From positions 1-11,925 of the forward strand of contig PFPF01000011.1 of NCBI GenBank assembly GCA_002792915.1: a DNA stretch of 11,925 nt. The letters are read 5' to 3'. Within the stretch, counting starts at the first letter, position 1. Every line of letters starts with the position of its first letter. This DNA is from Candidatus Micrarchaeota archaeon CG_4_10_14_0_2_um_filter_60_11 (GTDB lineage: Archaea; Micrarchaeota; Micrarchaeia; Norongarragalinales; Norongarragalinaceae). The notes below the pieces were generated by a model. The model saw only the letters and a list, made by a program, of their open reading frames with translations, was not told the origin of the DNA and did no database searches. Shown in pieces: positions 1 to 5,890 of this stretch. The translations under genes were made by a program, and so were the position numbers.

Positions 1-2
1 AC

Positions 3-479
3 TTGTCCGGAGACGAGGAAGAAAAGGCGCGCGGCTACTTCGCCAAGGCAGCGGAGGCCGCGTCGAAGTCCGCTTGCGAACGCGCCAAGTGCGGTTCGGT
101 AATCGTCAAGGAGGACAGGGTAATCGGGAGCGGCTGCAACGGCCCGCCGCAAAACCTGGAGGAACAGCGAAGGTGCTCGAACTCGAAAGACGCCTACCAC
201 AAGAAGGTGACGGACAAGACTTGCTGCGTTCACGCCGAGCAAAGGGCGATAATGGCCGCGTTGAGGGAAAACCCCGGCAAGATTGCGGGTTCGACGCTGT
301 ACTTCGTCCGCCTGAACAACGACGGGACGCAAGCCCCGGCGGGCAGGCCTTATTGCACGATTTGCAGCAAGATGGCGCTCGACGCCGGCATCGCAGAATT
401 CGTGCTGTGGCACGAAAAGGGAATGGCGGCTTACGAGACCGGCGAGTACAACGCGCTTTCCTTCCAGTACGGCGAGTAA
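3..479 (+). CDS. CMP/dCMP-type zinc deaminase (possibly 5'-partial)
   Basis: A 158-residue protein of the cytidine/deoxycytidylate deaminase superfamily, which hydrolytically removes the amino group from a cytosine base in a zinc-dependent, cytosolic reaction. The catalytic HAE motif is at residues 77-79 (H77 zinc ligand, E79 proton shuttle) and the two zinc cysteines are C118 and C121 (PYCTIC). The usual PCxxC is altered: the residue before the first Cys is Tyr and the Pro is one place earlier. Extra cysteines C45, C58, C74 and C75 lie where dCMP deaminases often carry a structural zinc site. The N-terminal run around residues 10-37 matches the usual start of dCMP deaminases, so the TTG at position 3 is near the true start, but the frame is open to the window edge and the gene may begin outside it. 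Substrate (dCMP, CMP or other) is not decided. It converges on the CDF gene with a 3-base gap. Confidence 0.75.
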   Translation: MSGDEEEKARGYFAKAAEAASKSACERAKCGSVIVKEDRVIGSGCNGPPQNLEEQRRCSNSKDAYHKKVTDKTCCVHAEQRAIMAALRENPGKIAGSTLYFVRLNNDGTQAPAGRPYCTICSKMALDAGIAEFVLWHEKGMAAYETGEYNALSFQYGE

Positions 480-482
480 GCG

Positions 483-1361
483 CTACGCGGTCACTTCTAC
501 GAGGACTTCCTTGACGCCGGGCACGTCCTTGCGGATTTTGGCTTTCAGGGCGTCCACCGTCTTGCGCGTTTGGGCGAGGCTCGTCTTGCCGGTCAGGCGC
601 ACGCGCACGTCGATGCACACTTTGCCGTCGATTGTGCGCACGCGCAGGTTCTCGAAACCCCTGATGCCTTTGAACGAGGAGATGGACGCGCGGATTTCGC
701 GCATTTTTTCGGGCGACGGAGACGCGTCGAGCAGCTCGTCGACCGGCCTCTTGGAGGCGATGACTACGACGCGGAACATGAGCGCGGCGACGATGAGCGC
801 GGCGAACGAGTCGGCTTGCGGCATGCCCATCTGGGAAAAGAACAAACCGACGAGTACTGCCGAGTTCTGCAGTATGTCCGAGAAGTAGTTGTTCTTCGCG
901 GCATCGAGGGCGGCACCCCCGTGCTCTTCGTGCTCGCGGGAGAGGTAAAAGTAAAGCCCTACGGGCGCAACGACGGCGATGGCCATGAGCGCCAGGTCTG
1001 CACCGGCAACGGTTATGGCTTCGCCATAGTAAAGGCGGCGCAACGCCTCGAGGACAACGAGAAGCGCGGTCACGCCTATCAACGCCAGTTGGCCCAGGCT
1101 GAACAGGTTCTCGATTTGCTCGTGCCCGTAATTGTGGTCCGCGTCGCGGCGCGCGCTGCCCTGCTTGATGCCGAAGTGCGCCAAGAGCCCGCCCAGCAGG
1201 TCGAAACAGGAATCCGCCATTGTGGCGAGCACGCTGATGCTCCCCGTCAGCAGGGCCACGTAAGCCTTTATGGCGAGCAACGCGACGTTTACCACGACGA
1301 TTGCGTTAGCCGCGCCCAGCCTTCCCTTGAACATGTGTGCAGGAGCAAAAGGCAAAACCAT
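483..1361 (-). CDS. Cation diffusion facilitator (CDF) family metal transporter
   Basis: A 292-residue integral membrane protein of the CDF family, which exports divalent metals in exchange for protons. About six membrane segments (first near residues 18-38) precede a cytosolic ferredoxin-like C-terminal domain (about 212-292). The TM2 motif D50xxxD54 (ADSCFD) is intact. The TM5 partner, HxxxD in zinc CDFs such as YiiP, reads N158xxxD162. The loop site D73-H76-H80 is kept. The cytosolic domain has no histidine at all; by eye the YiiP zinc ligands are replaced by E237, R253 and about E288. Zinc is therefore not the obvious substrate; Mn, Fe or another ion is possible. The start is uncertain: ATG 1361 is only a few bases from a TATA-like CTTAAAAG (1363-1370), which would instead suit a nearly leaderless start at ATG 1334. 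It converges with the deaminase gene. Confidence 0.88.
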   Translation of the reverse strand: MVLPFAPAHMFKGRLGAANAIVVVNVALLAIKAYVALLTGSISVLATMADSCFDLLGGLLAHFGIKQGSARRDADHNYGHEQIENLFSLGQLALIGVTALLVVLEALRRLYYGEAITVAGADLALMAIAVVAPVGLYFYLSREHEEHGGAALDAAKNNYFSDILQNSAVLVGLFFSQMGMPQADSFAALIVAALMFRVVVIASKRPVDELLDASPSPEKMREIRASISSFKGIRGFENLRVRTIDGKVCIDVRVRLTGKTSLAQTRKTVDALKAKIRKDVPGVKEVLVEVTA

Positions 1362-1412
1362 TCTTTTAAGCGTTTCCCGCCGCTTGCCCGTCGGCGTTTT
1401 TGCCCGCGCAAG

Positions 1413-1430
1413 TCGGGCGTTTAAAAGCGG
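1413..1430. promoter_or_regulatory. TATA-like element between divergent genes
   Basis: TTTAAAAG at 1420-1427 stands out in GC-rich DNA. On the + strand it lies about 25-28 bases before a predicted transcript start near 1449, just ahead of the GGTGAT at 1451-1456 that serves the small membrane protein gene. On the - strand the same AT block could drive the CDF gene with a leader of about 37 bases. Assigned by position and composition only. Confidence 0.45.
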
Positions 1431-1450
1431 GTTCCGCGTGCCTGTTTCGG

Positions 1451-1456
1451 GGTGAT
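1451..1456 (+). promoter_or_regulatory. Ribosome-binding site GGTGAT (decides TTG start at 1463)
   Basis: GGTGAT is complementary to the archaeal 16S 3' end. With 7 bases between GGTGA and TTG 1463 it fixes the start of the DUF4389-like gene in preference to the longer open frame from 1400. Confidence 0.65.
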
Positions 1457-1462
1457 GCGGTT

Positions 1463-1744
1463 TTGAAGACCGTCAAGTACGAGGTAAAATCCGCGGAAAA
1501 GGCGAGCCGCTGGGAACTGCTCGTGAGGCTCGTTTACTGGATTCCGCTCGCCATAGTGCTGGCAATACTGCAGATGATCGCCTGCGCGTGCTTGGTCGTC
1601 CAGTTCCTCCTCGTGCTGATTGCGGGAAAGAGGAACGCCACGCTGTCCAAGTTCGTGAACGCCGCCGTGGAGTACGGGCTCAAGCTGGCCGCGTACTACT
1701 TCCTGCTGACCGACGAGCGCCCGGAAATCATTCCCGAACTCTAG
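1463..1744 (+). CDS. Small DUF4389-like membrane protein
   Basis: A 93-residue protein with a short cytosolic N-terminus (KTVKYEVKS...), a long hydrophobic stretch at about 25-55 and a second at about 66-83, ending in a charged tail. The pattern RLVYWIPLAIVL...FLLVLIAGKRNATLSKFV...YGLKLAAYYFLLTDERP resembles DUF4389, small membrane proteins of unknown function in bacteria and archaea. The start was chosen as TTG 1463: the frame is open upstream to 1400, but GGTGAT at 1451-1456 is a strong archaeal ribosome-binding site 7 bases (from GGTGA) before the TTG, and a TATA-like box sits at 1420-1427. The only nearby ATG (1455) is out of frame and stops at once. The last bases overlap the kbl stop in a shared CTAG. 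Confidence 0.7.
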   Translation: MKTVKYEVKSAEKASRWELLVRLVYWIPLAIVLAILQMIACACLVVQFLLVLIAGKRNATLSKFVNAAVEYGLKLAAYYFLLTDERPEIIPEL

Positions 1745-2928
1745 AGCACTCCGACCTTCTTGCCGGCGTACTCGAAGGTTGCCAGCGCCTCGTCCAAGTC
1801 TTCGCGCGTCAAGCCCGCGTTCATCTGGGCGCGGATGCGCGCCTTGTCCGCCGCGACCATCGGGTAGACTATCGGCGTGGCGAAAACGCCGCGTTCGAAC
1901 AGTATTTCCGACATTTCCTGCGCCTTGCCCGAGTCGCGAATCATGAGTGGGATGATTGGCGTTTCGCTTTTTCCGGTGTCGAAGCCGATTTCCCGCGCGC
2001 GCTTCTTGAAGTAATCGGTGTTCTTCCATAGGTTCTCGACGTGCTGCGGCTCGGTTTCGATGACTTCCAGCGCGGCAATCGAGGCGGCCATCACCGCGGG
2101 CGGCTGGGCCGTCGAAAGCAGCCAGGTGCGGGACTTGTTGAACGCGAATTCTATCAAGTCGCGGCTCCCGCAAATCGTGCCGCCGAACACGCCCAGCCCT
2201 TTTCCCAGCGAGCCGCCTTCCACGTGCACGCGGCCCTGCAAGCCGAAGTGGCTCACTATGCCCCTGCCTTTTCCAAGCACGCCTTCGCCGTGGCAGTCGT
2301 CCACGAAAACCATGGCGCCGTACTCCTCGCACGCCTCCACGATTTGAGGCATGGGCGCGATGTCGCCGTCCATCGAAAACACGCCGTCGGTTATCACGAG
2401 CATGCGCTTGGCTCCCTTTTCGTCCGCCTCCTTCAGGCGCAGGCGGAGCTCGTCAACATCAGCGTGCTTGTACACCGCGCGCTCGGCCTTGCTCAAACGC
2501 ACGCCGTCGATTATGCTGCCGTGGTTGAGCGCGTCGCTTATGACAACGTCGCCTTGCCCAACGAGTTGCGGGATTAAACCCGCGTTAACCGCGAAGCCCG
2601 TCTGGCACACCAGTGCCGATTCCACTCCCTTGAATTTTGCCAGCTTTTCCTCGAACTGCCGCTCGAGGCGGTTGGTTCCGGAAATCACGGGCACCGCGCC
2701 CGCGCCTACGCCCCATTTTTTCGTCGCTTCTACCGCCGCTGCAACCAGCTTGGGGTGCGTCGCGAGGTTCAGGTAATTGTTGGAATTCAGCAGTATGACT
2801 TTCTTGCCTTCCACCGTTGCGCGCGGCTTGTTCGCCGAATCCAGCACGCGCACGCGCCAGTAAATGTTCTTCTCTTTCAGCGACTTGACTTCCTCTCCCA
2901 GGAAAGCCGTAGGATTGCGCTTGACCAT
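1741..2928 (-). CDS. kbl: Glycine C-acetyltransferase (2-amino-3-ketobutyrate CoA ligase)
   Basis: A 395-residue PLP enzyme of the alpha-oxoamine synthase family (fold type I). It cleaves 2-amino-3-ketobutyrate with CoA to glycine and acetyl-CoA, the second step of threonine degradation, in the cytosol. Visible landmarks: N51-Y52 near the substrate entrance, H136 in DALNHGS (stacks on PLP in the family), the D210-D211-C-H213 motif that binds the PLP ring nitrogen and phenolate, and the PLP lysine K243 in GGSLGKGLGVFGG. The length is normal. The tdh gene, encoding the first step, is divergently placed 124 bases away, which strongly supports Kbl over the related AONS, ALAS or SPT enzymes. A TATA-like TATTAAAT (complement of 2971-2978) lies about 25 bases before a probable transcript start, and a GGTG-type site (2935-2942) precedes ATG 2928. 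The 3' end overlaps the convergent small gene by 4 bases. Confidence 0.9.
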   Translation of the reverse strand: MVKRNPTAFLGEEVKSLKEKNIYWRVRVLDSANKPRATVEGKKVILLNSNNYLNLATHPKLVAAAVEATKKWGVGAGAVPVISGTNRLERQFEEKLAKFKGVESALVCQTGFAVNAGLIPQLVGQGDVVISDALNHGSIIDGVRLSKAERAVYKHADVDELRLRLKEADEKGAKRMLVITDGVFSMDGDIAPMPQIVEACEEYGAMVFVDDCHGEGVLGKGRGIVSHFGLQGRVHVEGGSLGKGLGVFGGTICGSRDLIEFAFNKSRTWLLSTAQPPAVMAASIAALEVIETEPQHVENLWKNTDYFKKRAREIGFDTGKSETPIIPLMIRDSGKAQEMSEILFERGVFATPIVYPMVAADKARIRAQMNAGLTREDLDEALATFEYAGKKVGVL

Positions 2929-2968
2929 TCTTCAACCCACCCCTTTGATTTAATCCAATGGCGCGAAA

Positions 2969-2979
2969 CGATTTAATAC
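2969..2979 (-). promoter_or_regulatory. TATA box of kbl
   Basis: Read on the - strand, 2971-2978 is TATTAAAT with a purine-rich flank resembling a BRE. It is placed for transcription starting near 2945, shortly before the kbl ribosome-binding site and ATG 2928. Confidence 0.5.
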
Positions 2980-3010
2980 TTCGCCACGACGATTGCCGTA
3001 GCGCGCCACG

Positions 3011-3018
3011 GTTTAAAC
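3011..3018 (+). promoter_or_regulatory. TATA box of tdh (GTTTAAAC)
   Basis: GTTTAAAC lies about 26 bases before a predicted transcript start near 3040. The leader is then about 12 bases and contains GGTGA at 3044-3048, 4 bases before ATG 3053. It is a perfect 8-base palindrome. Confidence 0.55.
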
Positions 3019-3043
3019 GGTTTGCGTTGCAAATGATTGGCGT

Positions 3044-3048
3044 GGTGA
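3044..3048 (+). promoter_or_regulatory. Ribosome-binding site GGTGA of tdh
   Basis: GGTGA followed by a 4-base spacer and ATG 3053; confirms the tdh start. Confidence 0.6.
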
Positions 3049-3052
3049 CCGC

Positions 3053-4081
3053 ATGAAAGCAGTGATGAAGACAGCGCCTAAGCAGGGATTCGAGTTCGCA
3101 GAATTGCCGGTGCCCAAGCCCGGGCCCAAGGAGATACTCGTTAAAGTAAAAGCAACCTCGATTTGCGGCACGGACGTGCACATAACCGAATGGGACGAAT
3201 GGGCGCAGAACCGCATCAAGCCGCCGCTGCTGTACGGGCACGAGTTCGCGGGCGAAGTCGTGGAGAAGGGCGGCAACGCCGAAGGCGTTGAAGTGGGCGA
3301 TTTCGTGTCCGCGGAGACGCACGTTTACTGCGGCCACTGCTTCCAGTGCCAGACGGGCAACGCCCACATTTGCGAGAACGTGAAAATCCTCGGCGTGGAC
3401 ATCAACGGCTGCTTCGCCGAGTACGCGGCGATTCCAGCATCCAACGCGTGGAAGAACTCCAAGAAAATCAACCCCAAGCACGCCAGCGCGCAAGAGCCGC
3501 TGGGCAACGCGGTGCACACGGTGAGCTACTGCAACGTGCGCGACGCGAACGTGGCGATTTTCGGCATGGGGCCCATCGGCCTGTGTGCCGTACAAGTTTG
3601 CAAGGCGTACGGCGCCAGGAAAGTGATTGCCGTGAACCCCGGCGAGTACCGCCGCAAGCTCGCGGAAAAGAACGGCGCGGACTTGGTGCTGAACCCCAAG
3701 GAGGACGACGTGGTGAAGGAAATAATGGACGCCACGGACGGCCGCGGCTCGGACGTGCTTATCGAGATGAGCGGCAGCCCGCAGGGAATAACGCAGGGCT
3801 TCGAGTCGCTGCGGCCCGGCGGGGAAGTCGGCTTTTTGGGAATTCCGCCCAAGCCTTTCGAGTTCGACTGGAGCAAGAACGTGGTGTTCAAGGGCTGCAC
3901 GATTCACGGCGTGAACGGACGCAAGATTTGGGACACCTGGTACCGCAGCCGCAGCCTGCTGGAGAGCGGCAAGGTGGACTTGGGAAAAATCGTGACGCAC
4001 GAGCTTCGCTTAAGCGACTTCGCGGAAGGCATCGAACTGATGAAGAAGGGCGAGTGCGGCAAAATCGTCATGACGCCTTAG
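3053..4081 (+). CDS. tdh: L-threonine 3-dehydrogenase, zinc-dependent
   Basis: A 342-residue medium-chain dehydrogenase that oxidises L-threonine to 2-amino-3-ketobutyrate using NAD(P)+ and feeds Kbl. Catalytic zinc ligands are C38 (SICGTDVH), H63, E64 (GHEFAGE) and E148 (QEPLGNAVH); T40, D41 and H43 follow the catalytic Cys as in other TDHs. The four structural-zinc cysteines are C93, C96, C99 and C107. The Rossmann motif GMGPIG is at 171-176. After the second Rossmann strand, where Pyrococcus TDH has a Glu binding the adenosine ribose, this protein has N195 (AVNPGEYRR), while the partner Arg (R200) is kept; NAD/NADP preference may differ. The length matches archaeal TDHs. The start is ATG with GGTGA 4 bases upstream. 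The divergent kbl gene supports the assignment over generic sorbitol or alcohol dehydrogenases. Confidence 0.92.
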   Translation: MKAVMKTAPKQGFEFAELPVPKPGPKEILVKVKATSICGTDVHITEWDEWAQNRIKPPLLYGHEFAGEVVEKGGNAEGVEVGDFVSAETHVYCGHCFQCQTGNAHICENVKILGVDINGCFAEYAAIPASNAWKNSKKINPKHASAQEPLGNAVHTVSYCNVRDANVAIFGMGPIGLCAVQVCKAYGARKVIAVNPGEYRRKLAEKNGADLVLNPKEDDVVKEIMDATDGRGSDVLIEMSGSPQGITQGFESLRPGGEVGFLGIPPKPFEFDWSKNVVFKGCTIHGVNGRKIWDTWYRSRSLLESGKVDLGKIVTHELRLSDFAEGIELMKKGECGKIVMTP

Positions 4082-4156
4082 GCGAAAGCGCACAAAGCAA
4101 AAACGAAAATCGCGCCGTCAAAGAACGCAAGCGAAGCGACGGCACGCCTGCGAAAA

Positions 4157-4189
4157 CTAGTCCTCGGAAGTGTAGCCGTACATCTTGTC
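4157..4189 (-). pseudogene. Diverged second copy of the secD 3' end
   Basis: Read on the - strand this encodes DKMYGYTSED followed by TAG. The genuine secD ends EKMYGYTSED followed by TAA (4241-4273). Six of 33 bases differ and all fall in third codon positions except the last-base stop change (TAA/TAG): ACC/ACT, TCG/TCC, GAA/GAG and one Glu to Asp. That substitution pattern means both copies evolved as coding sequence, so this is a displaced or foreign gene end and not chance. There is no start codon in frame; it is a remnant. Confidence 0.8.
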
Positions 4190-4191
4190 GC

Positions 4192-4219
4192 ATGAACCTT
4201 TCTTGTAAGAAAGGTTCAT
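4192..4219. repeat. Perfect inverted repeat, 13-bp arms, 2-base centre
   Basis: ATGAACCTTTCTT (4192-4204), GT, AAGAAAGGTTCAT (4207-4219). It lies between the two secD tails, abutting the remnant copy. It could act as an intrinsic hairpin at the end of secD or be the core of a small palindromic element. A related palindrome is inside the tRNA-Leu intron (7163-7190). Confidence 0.85.
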
Positions 4220-4240
4220 CAAAGAACAACGCGCAACGAA

Positions 4241-5890
4241 TTAGTCTTCCGAGGTGTAGCCGTACATCTTTTCCATGAGCAGGCCGTAGACGGGCCGCGT
4301 GAGGAGGATGCCGACGAGCACGCCGATTATCGCGGAGAGGGCGAAGCCCGTGATTTCCACGATTCCGCTCAACAGCAGGGGGAGCATGGACGCGATTGCG
4401 ATGCCCGCCGCGGTGAACACCACGTAGAACGCCTTGGCGACGCGCTCCTTGGCGTCGATTTCGCGCTGCTTGGACGACGCTTCCTTGAGCTTGCCGCGGT
4501 TCTTGAGCATCTCGTCGGTTATGATGAGCTGGTCGTTGATGCCCATGCCGATGAGCGTGATTACGCCCGCCATCGCCGCCAGGTCGAGCGTGCCGATGGT
4601 CCCGATTATGGCGAGCGTCATCAATACTTCCATCGAGTTGATGAAGACTATGGGAACGATGAGCTTGAGCTTGCGGTAGCGGATGATGATGAGCGTTGCC
4701 ACCGCGATTATGGCGAGTATGGTGCCGATTGCGGAATAAATCAGGAACTGCTCGCCGAGCTGGGGCGCCACGTCGTAATAGCTGCCAACGACCGTGCTGA
4801 CCGGCAGCCTGCCGCCGCTGAGCACGCTCTTGAGCGAGCGGATTTCGTTCACGGCATCCTGTTGCGCGTTCTCGCCGGACGGCACCGAACCCGAAATCGT
4901 GTACTGGGTTATCGCGTTCTTCTTGACGGGCTCCACCTGGAGCGTTGGCGCGCTCATGAGCCCTATCGCTTTCCAAGTCGAGAGCACGGGCTGCGTGAGC
5001 GAGCCGCCGACGAAGAACTGAACCTTGAAGTCCTCGTCGGGCTTGAACGCCAGCTTGTGCGTCGCGGCCTCGCCTTCGGCAAAGGTCTCGTTGAAGCCCA
5101 TCACGCGCAGCGCGGAAACGATTTCAGGGTTGGATTCCTTGAAGCCTTCGGGAAGCACGACTATTGACTTGTTCGCCAGTTCGGCGGAACGCGCCTGAAA
5201 CTCGTCGGCGTAAACCAGCAGGATGTCGTCGCCTTCCTTGCGCAGCGCGTCCTGGACGAGCGACTCGCCGGTCAGGCCCGCGTCGCCCAGCACAATGCCG
5301 CGGTCGCCAATCACCGCCGCGTTGGACGGGCGGTCGAGGAACATCAGGACGGCGTAGCCGTATTTCCCCTGCGCGACGTCGGCGAAGTGCTCTTCGCCGT
5401 CCCCGCTTATCGCGAACAAGAGCTCCCACTGGTAGCCGCCGCCCGCTTGCGCGTTCACGAACTCCGCCTGCGGCCCGCCCACCGCCGAGGGAATGATGTA
5501 GTCGCCGGTCAGCGCGTCCTTGCCGTCAACTATCGCCTCGAACCTGCCCTGCTCGCGGAGTATGGACTCCACGCTGTGGATTACGGACGAGTCCGCCCGC
5601 GGTATTTCCACGATGATTTCCGTGTTGCCCAGCGGGCGCACGACGGCCTGCTTGAGGCCGAACTTGTTGATGCGCGTCTTGATGGTGTCCACCATTTGCG
5701 ACATGGTCGCGGCGTCAACGGGCTTTTCCAGCGAAATCGGGATGCGCACGCCGCCGATGAACTCGATGCCGAAGTTCAGGTCAACCGTGGTCGGGTTCAA
5801 GTCGCGCAGGAAAATCGCGCACAAGGAAATCAGTATCGCGATCGCGAGGATTTGCACCTTCCTGTCCGAGGCGAGTTCGGCCCAGCTCAA
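4241..5890 (-). CDS. secD: Protein-export membrane protein SecD
   Basis: SecD, partner of SecF; the complex uses the proton gradient to help complete protein translocation through SecYEG from the exterior side. 549 residues with the start used here: TM1 about 12-28, the motif GIEFIGG (41-47, equivalent of the D-x-GG motif), a large exported domain to about 380, then five membrane segments. TM4 carries GMGINDQLIITDE; the Asp corresponding to E. coli D519 is N452, followed by D453. The start chosen is TTG 5890: a strong GGAGG (5899-5903) lies 8 bases upstream and the TTG overlaps the secF stop as TTGA, indicating coupled translation. A GTG at 5917 in frame would add nine residues and lacks such a site. 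The 3' end carries codons duplicated at 4157-4189. Confidence 0.92.
   Translation of the reverse strand: MSWAELASDRKVQILAIAILISLCAIFLRDLNPTTVDLNFGIEFIGGVRIPISLEKPVDAATMSQMVDTIKTRINKFGLKQAVVRPLGNTEIIVEIPRADSSVIHSVESILREQGRFEAIVDGKDALTGDYIIPSAVGGPQAEFVNAQAGGGYQWELLFAISGDGEEHFADVAQGKYGYAVLMFLDRPSNAAVIGDRGIVLGDAGLTGESLVQDALRKEGDDILLVYADEFQARSAELANKSIVVLPEGFKESNPEIVSALRVMGFNETFAEGEAATHKLAFKPDEDFKVQFFVGGSLTQPVLSTWKAIGLMSAPTLQVEPVKKNAITQYTISGSVPSGENAQQDAVNEIRSLKSVLSGGRLPVSTVVGSYYDVAPQLGEQFLIYSAIGTILAIIAVATLIIIRYRKLKLIVPIVFINSMEVLMTLAIIGTIGTLDLAAMAGVITLIGMGINDQLIITDEMLKNRGKLKEASSKQREIDAKERVAKAFYVVFTAAGIAIASMLPLLLSGIVEITGFALSAIIGVLVGILLTRPVYGLLMEKMYGYTSED

Larger units (their letters stand above)
4082..4240. 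other. Intergenic region with duplicated secD tail and palindrome
   Basis: This gap between the convergent tdh and secD holds three structures. GCCGTC (4114-4119) pairs with GACGGC (4138-4143) as a possible hairpin after tdh. A second copy of the secD C-terminal codons lies at 4157-4189. A perfect inverted repeat lies at 4192-4219. The short string CAAAGAAC occurs at 4119-4126 and 4220-4227, one copy on the tdh side of each secD tail, so the repeated unit extends beyond the coding part. Confidence 0.7.

Noticed and set aside
1400..1462. Longer start for the DUF4389-like gene
   Set aside because: This part covers the TATA-like box and the GGTGAT site, so it is upstream DNA, not coding.
2585..4000. 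A 471-codon open frame on the - strand
   Set aside because: It runs antisense through tdh and out of frame through kbl. Composition is mirror-like and no motif is seen.
4068..4976. An alternative - strand frame through the palindrome and secD
   Set aside because: Out-of-frame shadow of secD with Arg/His-rich mirror composition.
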